20,586 nucleotides of DNA from UBA6264 sp964531505. Its GTDB lineage: Bacteria; Patescibacteriota; Patescibacteriia; UBA2591; UBA6264. Both the position numbers and the translations under genes were made by a program. Position 1 is the first letter of the stretch. Each line of letters starts with the position of its first letter. This document shows, one piece after another, positions 13,747-20,566 of the stretch. The stretch lies in contig CAZHDT010000011.1 in assembly GCA_964531505.1 (NCBI GenBank), positions 1 through 20,586 of the forward strand, in the 5' to 3' direction. Below the pieces are notes generated by a model. The model was not told the DNA's origin and searched no databases. It was given only the letters and a program-made list of their open reading frames with translations.

Positions 13747-14454
13747 ATGGAAAACAAAAATAAAATCGGCGTTATTGGGGGAGGGAATTTATATCAATTG
13801 GATTTTTTAAAGAATTTGGAGTTTAAAAAAATGTTGACTCCTTATGGCGACGCTTTCTATTATTCTTATCATTCTATTCCTTTTGTTCTTCGTCATGGAC
13901 CAGAAAGGAATATTCTTCCACATAGAATTAATTACCAAGCCAATATTTTTGTTTTTAAAGAAATGGGAATAGAAAAAATCTTTGCTTTTAATTCAGTCGG
14001 GTCTTTAATTAAAAAAATTAGACCGGGAATGTTTTTAATTCCTCATGATTATATTAATTTTGATTCGGAGACTTGTTTAATGCAGGAACGTCGCCATATT
14101 ATTCCAGAAATTTCTCAAGAAGTCAGAAATGATCTAATTAATATTAGTAAAAAATTGAATTTAGATTTTAAAAAGAAGGGGGTTTATTTTCAAACCAAGG
14201 GTCCTCGTTATGAAACAAAAACAGAAGTTAAAATTATTAAAAAATTTGCTCAAGTGGTCGGGATGACGATGGGAAAAGAAGCTACCCTGGCTAAAGAATT
14301 AGACGTTAAATATGCTTCTATTTGTTGTGTTGATAATTATGCCAATGGGGCGGTAAGAAAACTTTTAACTCAGGAAGAAATTGAAAGACACGAAAAAGAA
14401 ATGATTAAAAAGGTATTAAAAATTACCCAAGAAATTTTAAGAATTTCATTATGA
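13747..14454 (+). CDS. 5'-methylthioinosine / purine nucleoside phosphorylase (MTAP family)
   Basis: This PNP/MTAP-family enzyme cleaves a purine nucleoside with phosphate to base and sugar-1-phosphate. The 235 residues include IGVIGGG (7-13), the phosphate-binding RHG (49-51), INYQANIFVFKEMG (61-74), FNSVGSL (81-87), KGPRYET (151-157) and GMTMGKEATLAKE (172-184). Human MTAP reads adenine with two aspartates in TDYD. At those places this protein has Asn197 and Ala199 (VDNYAN), and Asn is what 6-oxopurine-specific PNPs use. Methylthioinosine or inosine is therefore the predicted substrate. The human phosphate residue Thr18 is Gly13 here. Its TGA stop overlaps the mtaD start by 4 bp. Confidence 0.85.
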   Translation: MENKNKIGVIGGGNLYQLDFLKNLEFKKMLTPYGDAFYYSYHSIPFVLRHGPERNILPHRINYQANIFVFKEMGIEKIFAFNSVGSLIKKIRPGMFLIPHDYINFDSETCLMQERRHIIPEISQEVRNDLINISKKLNLDFKKKGVYFQTKGPRYETKTEVKIIKKFAQVVGMTMGKEATLAKELDVKYASICCVDNYANGAVRKLLTQEEIERHEKEMIKKVLKITQEILRISL

Positions 14455-15698
14455 GTCTTTTGATAAAAAATGTAATTTTAGAAAATAAAAAAGTTGATAT
14501 TTTTATATCAGAAGGGAAAATTCAAAAAATCGCTTCTAGAATAAATAAAAAAGCAAAAGATAAAATAGATGGTCAAGGGGAAAAAGCAATTTTTCCAGGT
14601 TTAGTTAACGCGCATACTCATAGCGCCATGAATCTTTTTAAGGGAGTAGGAGAAGGCCTTTCTTTAAAGGATTGGTTGGAAAAGAAAATTTGGCCTTTGG
14701 AAAAAAGATTGTCAGCAGATGATGTTTATTGGGGAACAAAATTAGCTTGTTTGGAAATGATTAAAACGGGCACGACTTGTTTTAATGATATGTATTTTTT
14801 TCAAGAAGCGGCTATAAAAGCAATTCAAGAAATGGGGTTAAGAGCGGTAATCGGTTTAACAATTTTAGATTCTTCTCCTTGGGGAAAAAGAGAAGACATA
14901 GTTAGATTTTGGCAAAAGTGGCAAAAAGAAAAGATGGAGAGAATTAAATTTTCTTTAGCGCCTCATAGTATTTATACTGTTTCCAAAGAAAATTTAATTT
15001 GGTCAAAGAATTTTGCTCAAAAAAATAATTTATTAATTCATTTTCATTTAGCAGAAACAAAAGAAGAAGTTGATAATTCTTTAAAAGAAAATAAACTTAG
15101 GCCGGTGGAATATTTAAAGAAAATAAAATTTTTAGGCCGAAATTTTATTTTTGCTCATGGAATCTGGCTTTCAAAAAAAGAGATTAAAATTTTAGCGGAT
15201 TATCACTCTTATTTAGTTTATAATCCTATTTCCAATACGAAATTAGCGGCCGGGATTTTCCCTTATCAGAATATTCAGAATGCAGGAATAAAAATTTGTT
15301 TAGGCACAGACGGCGCTTGCTCAAATAATAGTTTAAATATGTTTAAAGAAATGAAAGCCGGATTACTTTTGCAAAAAGTTTCTAATCTTACTCCGACAAT
15401 TGTTTCTACCAAAGAGATGTTTAAAATCGCTACAGAAAATGGAGCTCAAGCTTTAGGTATAAAAGTGGGAAAAATTAAAGAAGGTTATTTGGCAGATTTA
15501 TTTTTAATAAATAATAACCAACTTAATTCTATTCCCAATCATATTAAATTATATAATTTAATTTTTTCATATTCTATTGATTTGGTTACTGATTTAATTT
15601 GTCATGGACAAATTATTATGAGAGAGAAAAAAATAAATAATGAGAAAGAAATAATTTTTCAATCAAAAAAAAGAACAAAAAAATTATTAAATAATTAA
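14451..15698 (+). CDS. mtaD: 5-methylthioadenosine/S-adenosylhomocysteine deaminase (MtaD)
   Basis: This amidohydrolase deaminates methylthioadenosine (and often S-adenosylhomocysteine or adenosine) to the inosine analogue. The 415 residues show the family metal site: NAHTH (His55, His57), His199 in IHFHLAETKEE with catalytic Glu202, His236 in AHG, and Asp287 in LGTDGACSNN. Substrate-binding APHS (170-173) is present. The family regions are intact and start with the usual LLIKNVIL beta strand. The start ATG overlaps the TGA of the phosphorylase gene (ATGA), so the pair is translationally coupled. Together they should turn MTA, a by-product of SAM use, into hypoxanthine and methylthioribose-1-phosphate. 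The C-terminal 25 residues are Lys-rich and variable. Confidence 0.93.
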   Translation: MSLLIKNVILENKKVDIFISEGKIQKIASRINKKAKDKIDGQGEKAIFPGLVNAHTHSAMNLFKGVGEGLSLKDWLEKKIWPLEKRLSADDVYWGTKLACLEMIKTGTTCFNDMYFFQEAAIKAIQEMGLRAVIGLTILDSSPWGKREDIVRFWQKWQKEKMERIKFSLAPHSIYTVSKENLIWSKNFAQKNNLLIHFHLAETKEEVDNSLKENKLRPVEYLKKIKFLGRNFIFAHGIWLSKKEIKILADYHSYLVYNPISNTKLAAGIFPYQNIQNAGIKICLGTDGACSNNSLNMFKEMKAGLLLQKVSNLTPTIVSTKEMFKIATENGAQALGIKVGKIKEGYLADLFLINNNQLNSIPNHIKLYNLIFSYSIDLVTDLICHGQIIMREKKINNEKEIIFQSKKRTKKLLNN

Positions 15699-15721
15699 AT
15701 TAATTATTGAGATTTTAATTT

Positions 15722-15862
15722 ATGGAATGCCAAAAAGAAAAAAATAAAAGATATTGTCCTTGTAAATTTTTTTCTTGTCCTAGAAGAGGAATCTGTTGCA
15801 AATGTATTAAACATCACCAAAAAGATAATAGCCAGCCAGCTTGTCTTAGAAAAAATAAATAG
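15722..15862 (+). CDS. Cys-rich 46-residue protein, DUF6485-like
   Basis: A 46-residue reading frame from ATG to TAG carries eight cysteines (3, 12, 14, 19, 25, 26, 28, 41) and a His pair (31, 32). The CPC...CPRRGICCKCIKHH...PACL arrangement resembles the small Cys-rich family I know as DUF6485. That family has a CxCxxxxC, CCxC, YH and PAC pattern. The spacing suggests one or two zinc or iron sites. It begins 23 bp after mtaD and is probably carried on the same transcript. Function is unknown. The Cys density makes a chance frame very unlikely. The family name is from memory of the pattern and not from a search. Confidence 0.75.
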   Translation: MECQKEKNKRYCPCKFFSCPRRGICCKCIKHHQKDNSQPACLRKNK

Positions 15863-15972
15863 TTTTAAAAGTTATTAACAGTTTTGGTTGTTTATTTTTT
15901 AAGTTTTTTGTTCTATTATTAAAATAGGTCTGCGGATTGTTCCGTAAAAAATTAATTAATTAATTTAAAATT

Positions 15973-16128
15973 ATGGCTACAAAAAAAACAGTTAGGAAAG
16001 TAGTAAAAAAAGCAATTCCCAAAAAGAAAGTTGCTCCCAAAAAGAAAGTAGTAAAAAAAGCAATTCCCAAAAAGAAAGTTGCTTCCAAAAAGAAAGTTGC
16101 CAAAAAGACAACTTCAAAGAGAAGATAA
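15973..16128 (+). CDS. Lys-rich histone-H1-like protein (51 residues)
   Basis: The 51 residues are nearly half lysine (24 Lys, plus Arg), with Ala, Val, Pro and Ile and no acidic residue or aromatic. It reads as PKKKVA- and VVKKA-type repeats, like bacterial H1-type tails (Hc1-like, AlgP-like) that bind DNA or RNA by charge. Residues 10-25 and 26-41 are a tandem copy differing only at Pro22/Ser38. An ATG start, TAA stop and its own intergenic region (110 bp upstream, hairpins downstream) support a real gene. Its role is probably nucleoid or nucleic-acid binding, an inference from composition. It could be missed or masked by gene callers because of its low complexity. Confidence 0.72.
   Translation: MATKKTVRKVVKKAIPKKKVAPKKKVVKKAIPKKKVASKKKVAKKTTSKRR
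16000..16095 (+). repeat. 48-bp tandem duplication inside the H1-like gene
   Basis: Two direct copies of a 48-bp unit (16000-16047 and 16048-16095) are identical apart from one C-to-T change that turns Pro22 into Ser38. The copy number adds 16 residues in frame. Near identity at synonymous sites points to a recent duplication, so the protein may vary in length between strains. Confidence 0.9.
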
Positions 16129-16143
16129 AAAAGTATTTTATTT

Positions 16144-16168
16144 TTATTATTTTAAATAAAAATAATAA
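16144..16168 (+). terminator. Possible terminator after the H1-like gene
   Basis: A 10-bp inverted repeat made only of A and T (TTATTATTTT with AAAATAATAA, 5-base loop) is followed by a T-rich stretch. Its weak stem lacks G-C pairs, so its strength as a terminator is doubtful, but its position 15 bp after the stop codon fits. Confidence 0.35.
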
Positions 16169-16176
16169 GACTTTTG

Positions 16177-16205
16177 TTTTTAGGTCAATTTTATTGACCT
16201 AAAAA
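16177..16205. promoter_or_regulatory. Perfect 13-bp inverted repeat upstream of the DUF192 gene
   Basis: TTTTTAGGTCAAT and ATTGACCTAAAAA flank a 3-base loop, 6 bp before the ATG at 16212. The 5' arm starts with T and the 3' arm ends with A, the reverse of a rho-independent terminator on either strand. It could be an operator for a dimeric regulator with half-site AGGTCAAT, or a leader hairpin close to the start codon. Confidence 0.55.
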
Positions 16206-16211
16206 CGTTTT

Positions 16212-16688
16212 ATGGACAAAATGAATAAAAATTCTAATTTAGGAATATTTTTACTATCTTTTTTATTAATTTGTTTTTTAATAATCTTTTTTATTAATTT
16301 GTTTTTTTTCCATAAAAGGGGAGACGCTAATTTTAAAAATGCTGAGATTAATGGTTTTAGTTTTCAAGTGGAAATCGCTCAAACTATTCAGGAAAAAACC
16401 AAGGGCCTTTCAGAAAGAGAAGAAATACAAGAGGGCCAAGGAATGTTTTTTATTTTTAAAAAAGCGGGGTACCATCCTTTTTATATGAGAAATATGAAAT
16501 TCGATTTGGATATTATTTGGTTGGATGAAAATTTTAAAGTAACGGAAATTACCAATAACATCAGTTCGAATTCTTACCCCAAAATATTTAAGTCCTTAAA
16601 TCCGATTAAATATGTTTTAGAAGTCAAAGCAGGCTGGAGTAAAAGACATCAAATTAAGGAAGGAGATTATTTAATTATTAAAAATTAA
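16212..16688 (+). CDS. Membrane-anchored DUF192 protein
   Basis: A 158-residue protein with one N-terminal hydrophobic helix (about 10-33), then a DUF192 domain to the end, probably outside the cytoplasmic membrane. The domain is marked by KGLSEREEIQEGQGMFFIF (64-82), the HPFYMRNMKFDLDIIWLDE block (88-106) and the closing KYVLEVKAGWSKRHQIKEGD. Family members are small beta-barrel-like domains without a settled function. An alternative ATG lies at 16221. The helix begins shortly after a KNSN stretch and no lipobox is evident, so it is a membrane anchor or signal peptide. A perfect inverted repeat sits directly before the start. Confidence 0.88.
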   Translation: MDKMNKNSNLGIFLLSFLLICFLIIFFINLFFFHKRGDANFKNAEINGFSFQVEIAQTIQEKTKGLSEREEIQEGQGMFFIFKKAGYHPFYMRNMKFDLDIIWLDENFKVTEITNNISSNSYPKIFKSLNPIKYVLEVKAGWSKRHQIKEGDYLIIKN

Positions 16689-16763
16689 ATTTCCTTAATA
16701 ATGAATAAAATAATATTTTTTTAAAATGATAATTTAGTTAGCTAATCAATTATATTAAAAGAT

Positions 16764-17801
16764 ATGTTTTTAAATAATGATATTTTTTCTTTAAGTCAAA
16801 ATTATTTTTTAAATAATAGTTCACAAAATTTTATAAAAGCAATATTTGTTTTTTTATTTTTTGTTTTGTTTTTCAATATCTTTCAAAGGATTATTCTTAA
16901 AAAATTAAAAATTCTAGCCCAAAGAACGAAAACAGATATTGATGATGTTCTGATTAAAATTTTTCGTTCAATTAAAACCATTTTTTATTATTATCTTGCT
17001 TTTTATTTAGCAATTCATTGTCTAATTTTAAATAGTTTATTGGAAAGAGTTATTGATATTTTTCTGATTGTTTTGGTGGTTTACCAAGTGGCGATTGGAT
17101 TTCAGGTTTTAATTGATCATTTAATTGAAAAGTTTAAGAAAAAAGAAAAAGAGCAAAGCGCTCAAACAGCTTTGTTTTTTGTTGGTAAAATTACAAAATG
17201 GGTTCTTTGGGTTATTGCTATTCTGTTAATTCTGTCTAATCTGGGAGTTGAAATAAATTCTTTAATTGCTGGTTTGGGAATTAGCGGCATTGCTGTCGCC
17301 CTGGCGGTTCAAAATATTTTAGGAGATTTATTTTCTTCCTTGGCGATTTATTTTGATAAACCTTTTACCGTTGGCGATTATATTGTAGTTGGGGAAAGTA
17401 TGGGAACGGTCAAGAAAATCGGTTTTCGTAGCACAAAGCTTCAATCTTCAAAAGGAGAAGAATTGATTATTTCCAATAAAGAGCTAACTACAAAGAGAAT
17501 CCAAAATTTTAAAAGGTTAAAGGAAAGAAGAATTGCTTTTTCTTTTGGAATAGATTATGAGGTTTCTTCACAAAATTTAAAAAAAGTTCCCCAGATAGTT
17601 AAAGAGATTATTGAAAAGCAAGATCGAGTTAAATTTGAAAGAATTTATCTTATCCAATTTGGCGATTTTTCTTTGATTTTTGAATGTGTTTATTATGCAG
17701 AAACGGAAGATTATAATAAATATAAAGAAATCCATCAAGAAATATTATTTGAAATAAAAGAAGTTTTTGAAAAAAATAATATTACTATTAGACACAGATA
17801 A
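16764..17801 (+). CDS. Small-conductance mechanosensitive channel (MscS family)
   Basis: This pressure-gated channel would release solutes under osmotic downshock. The 345 residues contain N-terminal membrane helices near 23-46, 70-90 and 96-120, then a helix at 139-160. The pore-lining helix is rich in Gly and Ala (IAGLGISGIAVALAVQNILG, 168-187). The beta domain follows, with FDKPFTVGDYIVVG (197-210) and the GTVKKIGFRSTKL strand typical of MscS. The C-terminal alpha/beta domain ends at NNITIRHR, without the FPFP-like end common in the family, so the extreme C-terminus is divergent. It starts 75 bp after DUF192. Identity is firm; gating properties cannot be read. Confidence 0.95.
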   Translation: MFLNNDIFSLSQNYFLNNSSQNFIKAIFVFLFFVLFFNIFQRIILKKLKILAQRTKTDIDDVLIKIFRSIKTIFYYYLAFYLAIHCLILNSLLERVIDIFLIVLVVYQVAIGFQVLIDHLIEKFKKKEKEQSAQTALFFVGKITKWVLWVIAILLILSNLGVEINSLIAGLGISGIAVALAVQNILGDLFSSLAIYFDKPFTVGDYIVVGESMGTVKKIGFRSTKLQSSKGEELIISNKELTTKRIQNFKRLKERRIAFSFGIDYEVSSQNLKKVPQIVKEIIEKQDRVKFERIYLIQFGDFSLIFECVYYAETEDYNKYKEIHQEILFEIKEVFEKNNITIRHR

Positions 17802-17837
17802 AATAAAGATAGGGTAAAAAATTTAAAGATAAATTTT

Positions 17838-18056
17838 ATGGAAAATTTTTTTATGGAAAATTTTTGGTTTGTTTTAATAATTCTTGTCTGGACGATACCC
17901 TGGAAAGGAGTTGCTTTGTGGCGGGCAGCTAAAAATAATCAACAGATTTGGTTTATTTTTTTTCTTTTAGTTAATACTTTGGCAGTCTTGGAAATTCTTT
18001 ATATTTTTATTTTTTCTCATCGTCGTAAAAAAAAGTTTTTTACAAAAAGTTTTTAA
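17838..18056 (+). CDS. DUF5652 small membrane protein
   Basis: A 72-residue protein with two hydrophobic helices. The first (FWFVLIILVWTIPW) runs into the conserved PWKGVALWRAAK signature, followed by WFIFFLLVNTLAVLEILYIF and a very basic RRKKKFF tail. The pattern matches DUF5652, known to me mainly from CPR bacteria and archaea. The start is ambiguous: the first 15 bases are repeated almost exactly (ATGGAAAATTTTT twice), giving ATGs at 17838 and 17853. The second start would give a 67-residue product. It closes the MscS unit and is followed by a strong terminator. Confidence 0.87.
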   Translation: MENFFMENFWFVLIILVWTIPWKGVALWRAAKNNQQIWFIFFLLVNTLAVLEILYIFIFSHRRKKKFFTKSF

Positions 18057-18068
18057 ATAGATTATAAT

Positions 18069-18099
18069 AACAAAAGAGCTAAATTATGGCTCTTTTGTT
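18069..18099 (+). terminator. Rho-independent terminator after DUF5652
   Basis: A perfect 11-bp stem (AACAAAAGAGC with GCTCTTTTGTT) with a 9-base loop stands 12 bp after the stop codon and runs into a T-rich stretch. It ends the DUF192-MscS-DUF5652 stretch. Its last bases overlap the next promoter. Confidence 0.85.
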
Positions 18100-18126
18100 G
18101 TTTATTTTATCGTTTTAAGCTATATT
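18098..18126 (+). promoter_or_regulatory. Predicted promoter of the FemX-DacA unit
   Basis: A -35 box TTGTTT (18098-18103), a 17-base spacer and a -10 box TATATT (18121-18126) begin at the edge of the terminator hairpin. Transcription would start near 18133, about 24 bases before the ATG at 18157. The compact terminator-promoter junction separates the two units. Confidence 0.5.
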
Positions 18127-18156
18127 TATAAATGATTTTTAAATTTTTTAGAAAAA

Positions 18157-19143
18157 ATGGAAATAAAGGAAATTTTCGAAAAAAGAGAATGGAATGAATT
18201 TTTTAAAGAAACGGCTGGTTTAACAGGGGAATTTCTTCATTCTTGGGAGTGGGGAGACTTTCAATTGTCTTTAGGGCGAAAAATTCGCCGTTTTTCTATT
18301 ATAGAAAACAAAAAAGTTATTTCTCGGTTTTTGGTTATTAAAAATTCCCTTCCCCTCAAAAAAAATTATTTGTATTGTCCAAGAGGGCCAATTTTCTTAA
18401 AGGGAACAGAATTTCAGAAAGGAAAAATTTTAAAATTACTGAAAATCTTTTTTAGAAATTTATCCATAGAAGAAAAGGCGGTTTTTTTTAAATGGGATCC
18501 TTTATTCGATTTTTTTATTGAGAATCAAATGGGAAAAAAAATTAAAGATTTTCAGCCAAGACAAACGGTTATTTTAAACATAAACGATGAAGAGGATAAG
18601 GTTTTCTTCAAAATGCACCCCAAGACTCGCTATAATATTCGTTTAGCGAAAAAAAGAGGAGTGGAAGTTTTTCAAAATAGTGGAAAAGATGATTTTGAGC
18701 ATTTTTTTAATTTGTTAGTCCAAACCAGCCAAAGGGAAAAATTCAAAATTTATCCTAAAGAATATTATAGAAAATTAATGTCCCTGTCTTCTAATTTTGT
18801 TAAAGTTTTTTTTGCGCGGTATCAAGGGAAAATTTTGGCAGCCCATTTGATGATTTTTTATAATAAAACGGCTACTTATTTGCACGGTGGGTCATCTCGC
18901 GAAGAAAGACAAGTTATGGCTCCTTATCTTTTACATTGGGAAGCATTAAAAGAAGCTCAAAAAAAAGGGTGTCAATTTTATGATTTTTGGGGAATTGATT
19001 ATAAAAAATGGCCCGGTTTAACCAGGTTTAAAAATAGTTTTAGTGGGGAAAAAATTTCTTATCCAGGTTCTTTTGATTTTATTATTTCTTCAAAATGGTA
19101 TTTTTTATATCGATTAGGTAAATTAATCAAAAAATTTAAGTAA
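18157..19143 (+). CDS. FemX/FemAB-like peptidyltransferase (GNAT fold)
   Basis: FemABX enzymes add amino acids from aminoacyl-tRNA onto the peptide of lipid II, building the peptidoglycan cross-bridge. The 328 residues suit the two-GNAT-domain form without the long coiled coil, as in FemX. Family signs are FLHSWEWGDFQ (26-36), the LYCPRGPI strand, the KTRYNIRLAKKRGVEV helix-strand, the GKILAAHLMIFY strand and the final YDFWGIDYKKWPGLTRFK segment. An amino acid and tRNA partner cannot be told from sequence. The stop is followed after 5 bp by the carboxypeptidase gene, so both act on the same cell wall. Some family members have other acceptors, so the precise reaction is uncertain. Confidence 0.88.
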   Translation: MEIKEIFEKREWNEFFKETAGLTGEFLHSWEWGDFQLSLGRKIRRFSIIENKKVISRFLVIKNSLPLKKNYLYCPRGPIFLKGTEFQKGKILKLLKIFFRNLSIEEKAVFFKWDPLFDFFIENQMGKKIKDFQPRQTVILNINDEEDKVFFKMHPKTRYNIRLAKKRGVEVFQNSGKDDFEHFFNLLVQTSQREKFKIYPKEYYRKLMSLSSNFVKVFFARYQGKILAAHLMIFYNKTATYLHGGSSREERQVMAPYLLHWEALKEAQKKGCQFYDFWGIDYKKWPGLTRFKNSFSGEKISYPGSFDFIISSKWYFLYRLGKLIKKFK

Positions 19144-19148
19144 TTTGT

Positions 19149-20060
19149 ATGTCTTCTTTTATTCTTGGTCTTATTTTTTTAATAACTTTTTCTCCTATTT
19201 TGTCTTCAACAACTTTTTTAAATAAAGAAGAGTGGGATAAAAATGATGGATTAAAAATACAATTTCCTTATTCCCTGGGCCCGAAGATAACAGCAGAAAG
19301 CGCTTTAGCATTAGATTTAAATTCTGGTAAAATTTGTTTTTCTAAAAATCAAGAAAAAGTTTTATCTATTGCCAGTATAACTAAATTAATGACAGCGGTA
19401 GTTTTTTTAGAGAATAATAAATTTGATTTTGAAGAAGAAATTAAAATAGAATCTCAGGACATTATTCCAAATTCTATTTTTCCAAAAGACCTTGAGCCGG
19501 CTAGTTTAAATGTTAGGCCAGGACAAAAAATAAAATTAAAAGATATTTTTAACGCCGGTCTAATTAAATCTGCTAATGATGCAATGAAAATATTAGCGCG
19601 GTTAATCGAAATTAATTCAGAAAAAAGTTTTGTTGATTTAATGAATGAAAAAGCGATATCTTTAGGGATGATAAATTCTTTTTTTATTGAACCAACTGGT
19701 CTTAATTTTGAAAATAAATCAACGGTGGAAGATTTAGTTAAATTGATTTTCAGCGCTTTAAAAAAAGAAGAAATTAAAATCGCTTTAAACACGAAAGTCT
19801 ATGATTTTCCCGTTTATGATTTTGGCGAGATTAGTTATCAAAGAGTTTGGAATACTAATGAACTTTTAAATAGTTTTATTAACCTTAAAGAAGCCAAAAC
19901 AGGTTATTTAAATGAAAGTGGTTATTGTTTGGTTGGAGTAAGTGATTATCAAAATAAACAGTTTTTAGTGGTTATTTTAAATTCAGCCACCAGTCAAAGC
20001 CGTTTTCAAGAAGCAAAAAGCCTTATTTGGTGGAGCGAGAAAAATTGTTTTGATAAATAA
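19149..20060 (+). CDS. D-alanyl-D-alanine carboxypeptidase (S11 / PBP5 type)
   Basis: This serine penicillin-binding protein trims the terminal D-Ala of peptidoglycan stem peptides. The 303 residues begin with a hydrophobic signal sequence (about 1-20, FILGLIFLITFSPIL). The three catalytic motifs are in place: SxxK as Ser76-Ile-Thr-Lys79, SxN as Ser141-Ala-Asn143, and KTG at 250-252. It ends shortly after the catalytic domain, so the C-terminal beta domain and amphipathic membrane anchor of E. coli PBP5 are missing. The product is either secreted or held by an uncleaved signal helix. It is co-transcribed with the FemX-like gene. Confidence 0.94.
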   Translation: MSSFILGLIFLITFSPILSSTTFLNKEEWDKNDGLKIQFPYSLGPKITAESALALDLNSGKICFSKNQEKVLSIASITKLMTAVVFLENNKFDFEEEIKIESQDIIPNSIFPKDLEPASLNVRPGQKIKLKDIFNAGLIKSANDAMKILARLIEINSEKSFVDLMNEKAISLGMINSFFIEPTGLNFENKSTVEDLVKLIFSALKKEEIKIALNTKVYDFPVYDFGEISYQRVWNTNELLNSFINLKEAKTGYLNESGYCLVGVSDYQNKQFLVVILNSATSQSRFQEAKSLIWWSEKNCFDK

Positions 20061-20107
20061 TAAAAAAAGCACCTGGACTAAAGTCTTTAAACTGATATTA
20101 TAATGAT

Positions 20108-20566
20108 ATGGGGCCAGAAATTAAAACAATCTTATTGGCAATGACTCCAATAAATGAGCTTAGAGGAACAATTCCAATCGCTTTTGGCGTTTGGAATTTG
20201 GATATTTTAAAAACATTTTTTCTTTCCGTTTTAGGCAATATGATACCGGTTTTTTTTCTTTTGTGGTTTTGGCCTCATTTGGCTGATTTTCTTATGAAAA
20301 AAAGCAAAATGATAAGGTTTTTTTTGGATTGGATATTTAAAAGAACTTATAAAAAATTTTATAAAAAATATTCACTTTATGGAAATTTAGCATTAATTGT
20401 TCTAGTGGCCATTCCGCTTCCTTTTACTGGCGCTTGGACTGGTACAATTGCTTCTTTTCTTTTTAAAATTCCTTATTATAAAAGTTTAGGCCTAATATTT
20501 TTAGGAGTATTAATTGCCGGTTTAATCGTAACTTTGGGAATGTTGGGTTTTATTTCTTTAATTTAA
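20108..20566 (+). CDS. COG2426 small membrane protein (putative small multidrug export family)
   Basis: A 152-residue integral membrane protein of the COG2426 group, annotated by homology as putative small multidrug export protein without firm evidence of transport. The family N-terminus PINELRGTIPIAFG (14-27) and the VAIPLPFTGAWTGTIASFLF signature (about 99-118) are clear, with four hydrophobic stretches and a basic loop (KKSKMIRFF...KRTYKKFYKK) between the second and third. The ATG at 20108 gives the usual family start. It follows dacA by 47 bp. A TATAAT at 20099-20104 is too close to serve this start. Confidence 0.87.
   Translation: MGPEIKTILLAMTPINELRGTIPIAFGVWNLDILKTFFLSVLGNMIPVFFLLWFWPHLADFLMKKSKMIRFFLDWIFKRTYKKFYKKYSLYGNLALIVLVAIPLPFTGAWTGTIASFLFKIPYYKSLGLIFLGVLIAGLIVTLGMLGFISLI

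Noticed and set aside
13747..14454. Use of TGA as a sense codon, as in Gracilibacteria
   Set aside because: The phosphorylase ends at TGA at the expected family length, and none of the recognised genes needs TGA read-through.
20099..20104. TATAAT as a promoter for the COG2426 gene
   Set aside because: The predicted transcription start would fall at or after the ATG at 20108, and the -35 region is poor. Read-through from dacA is more likely.
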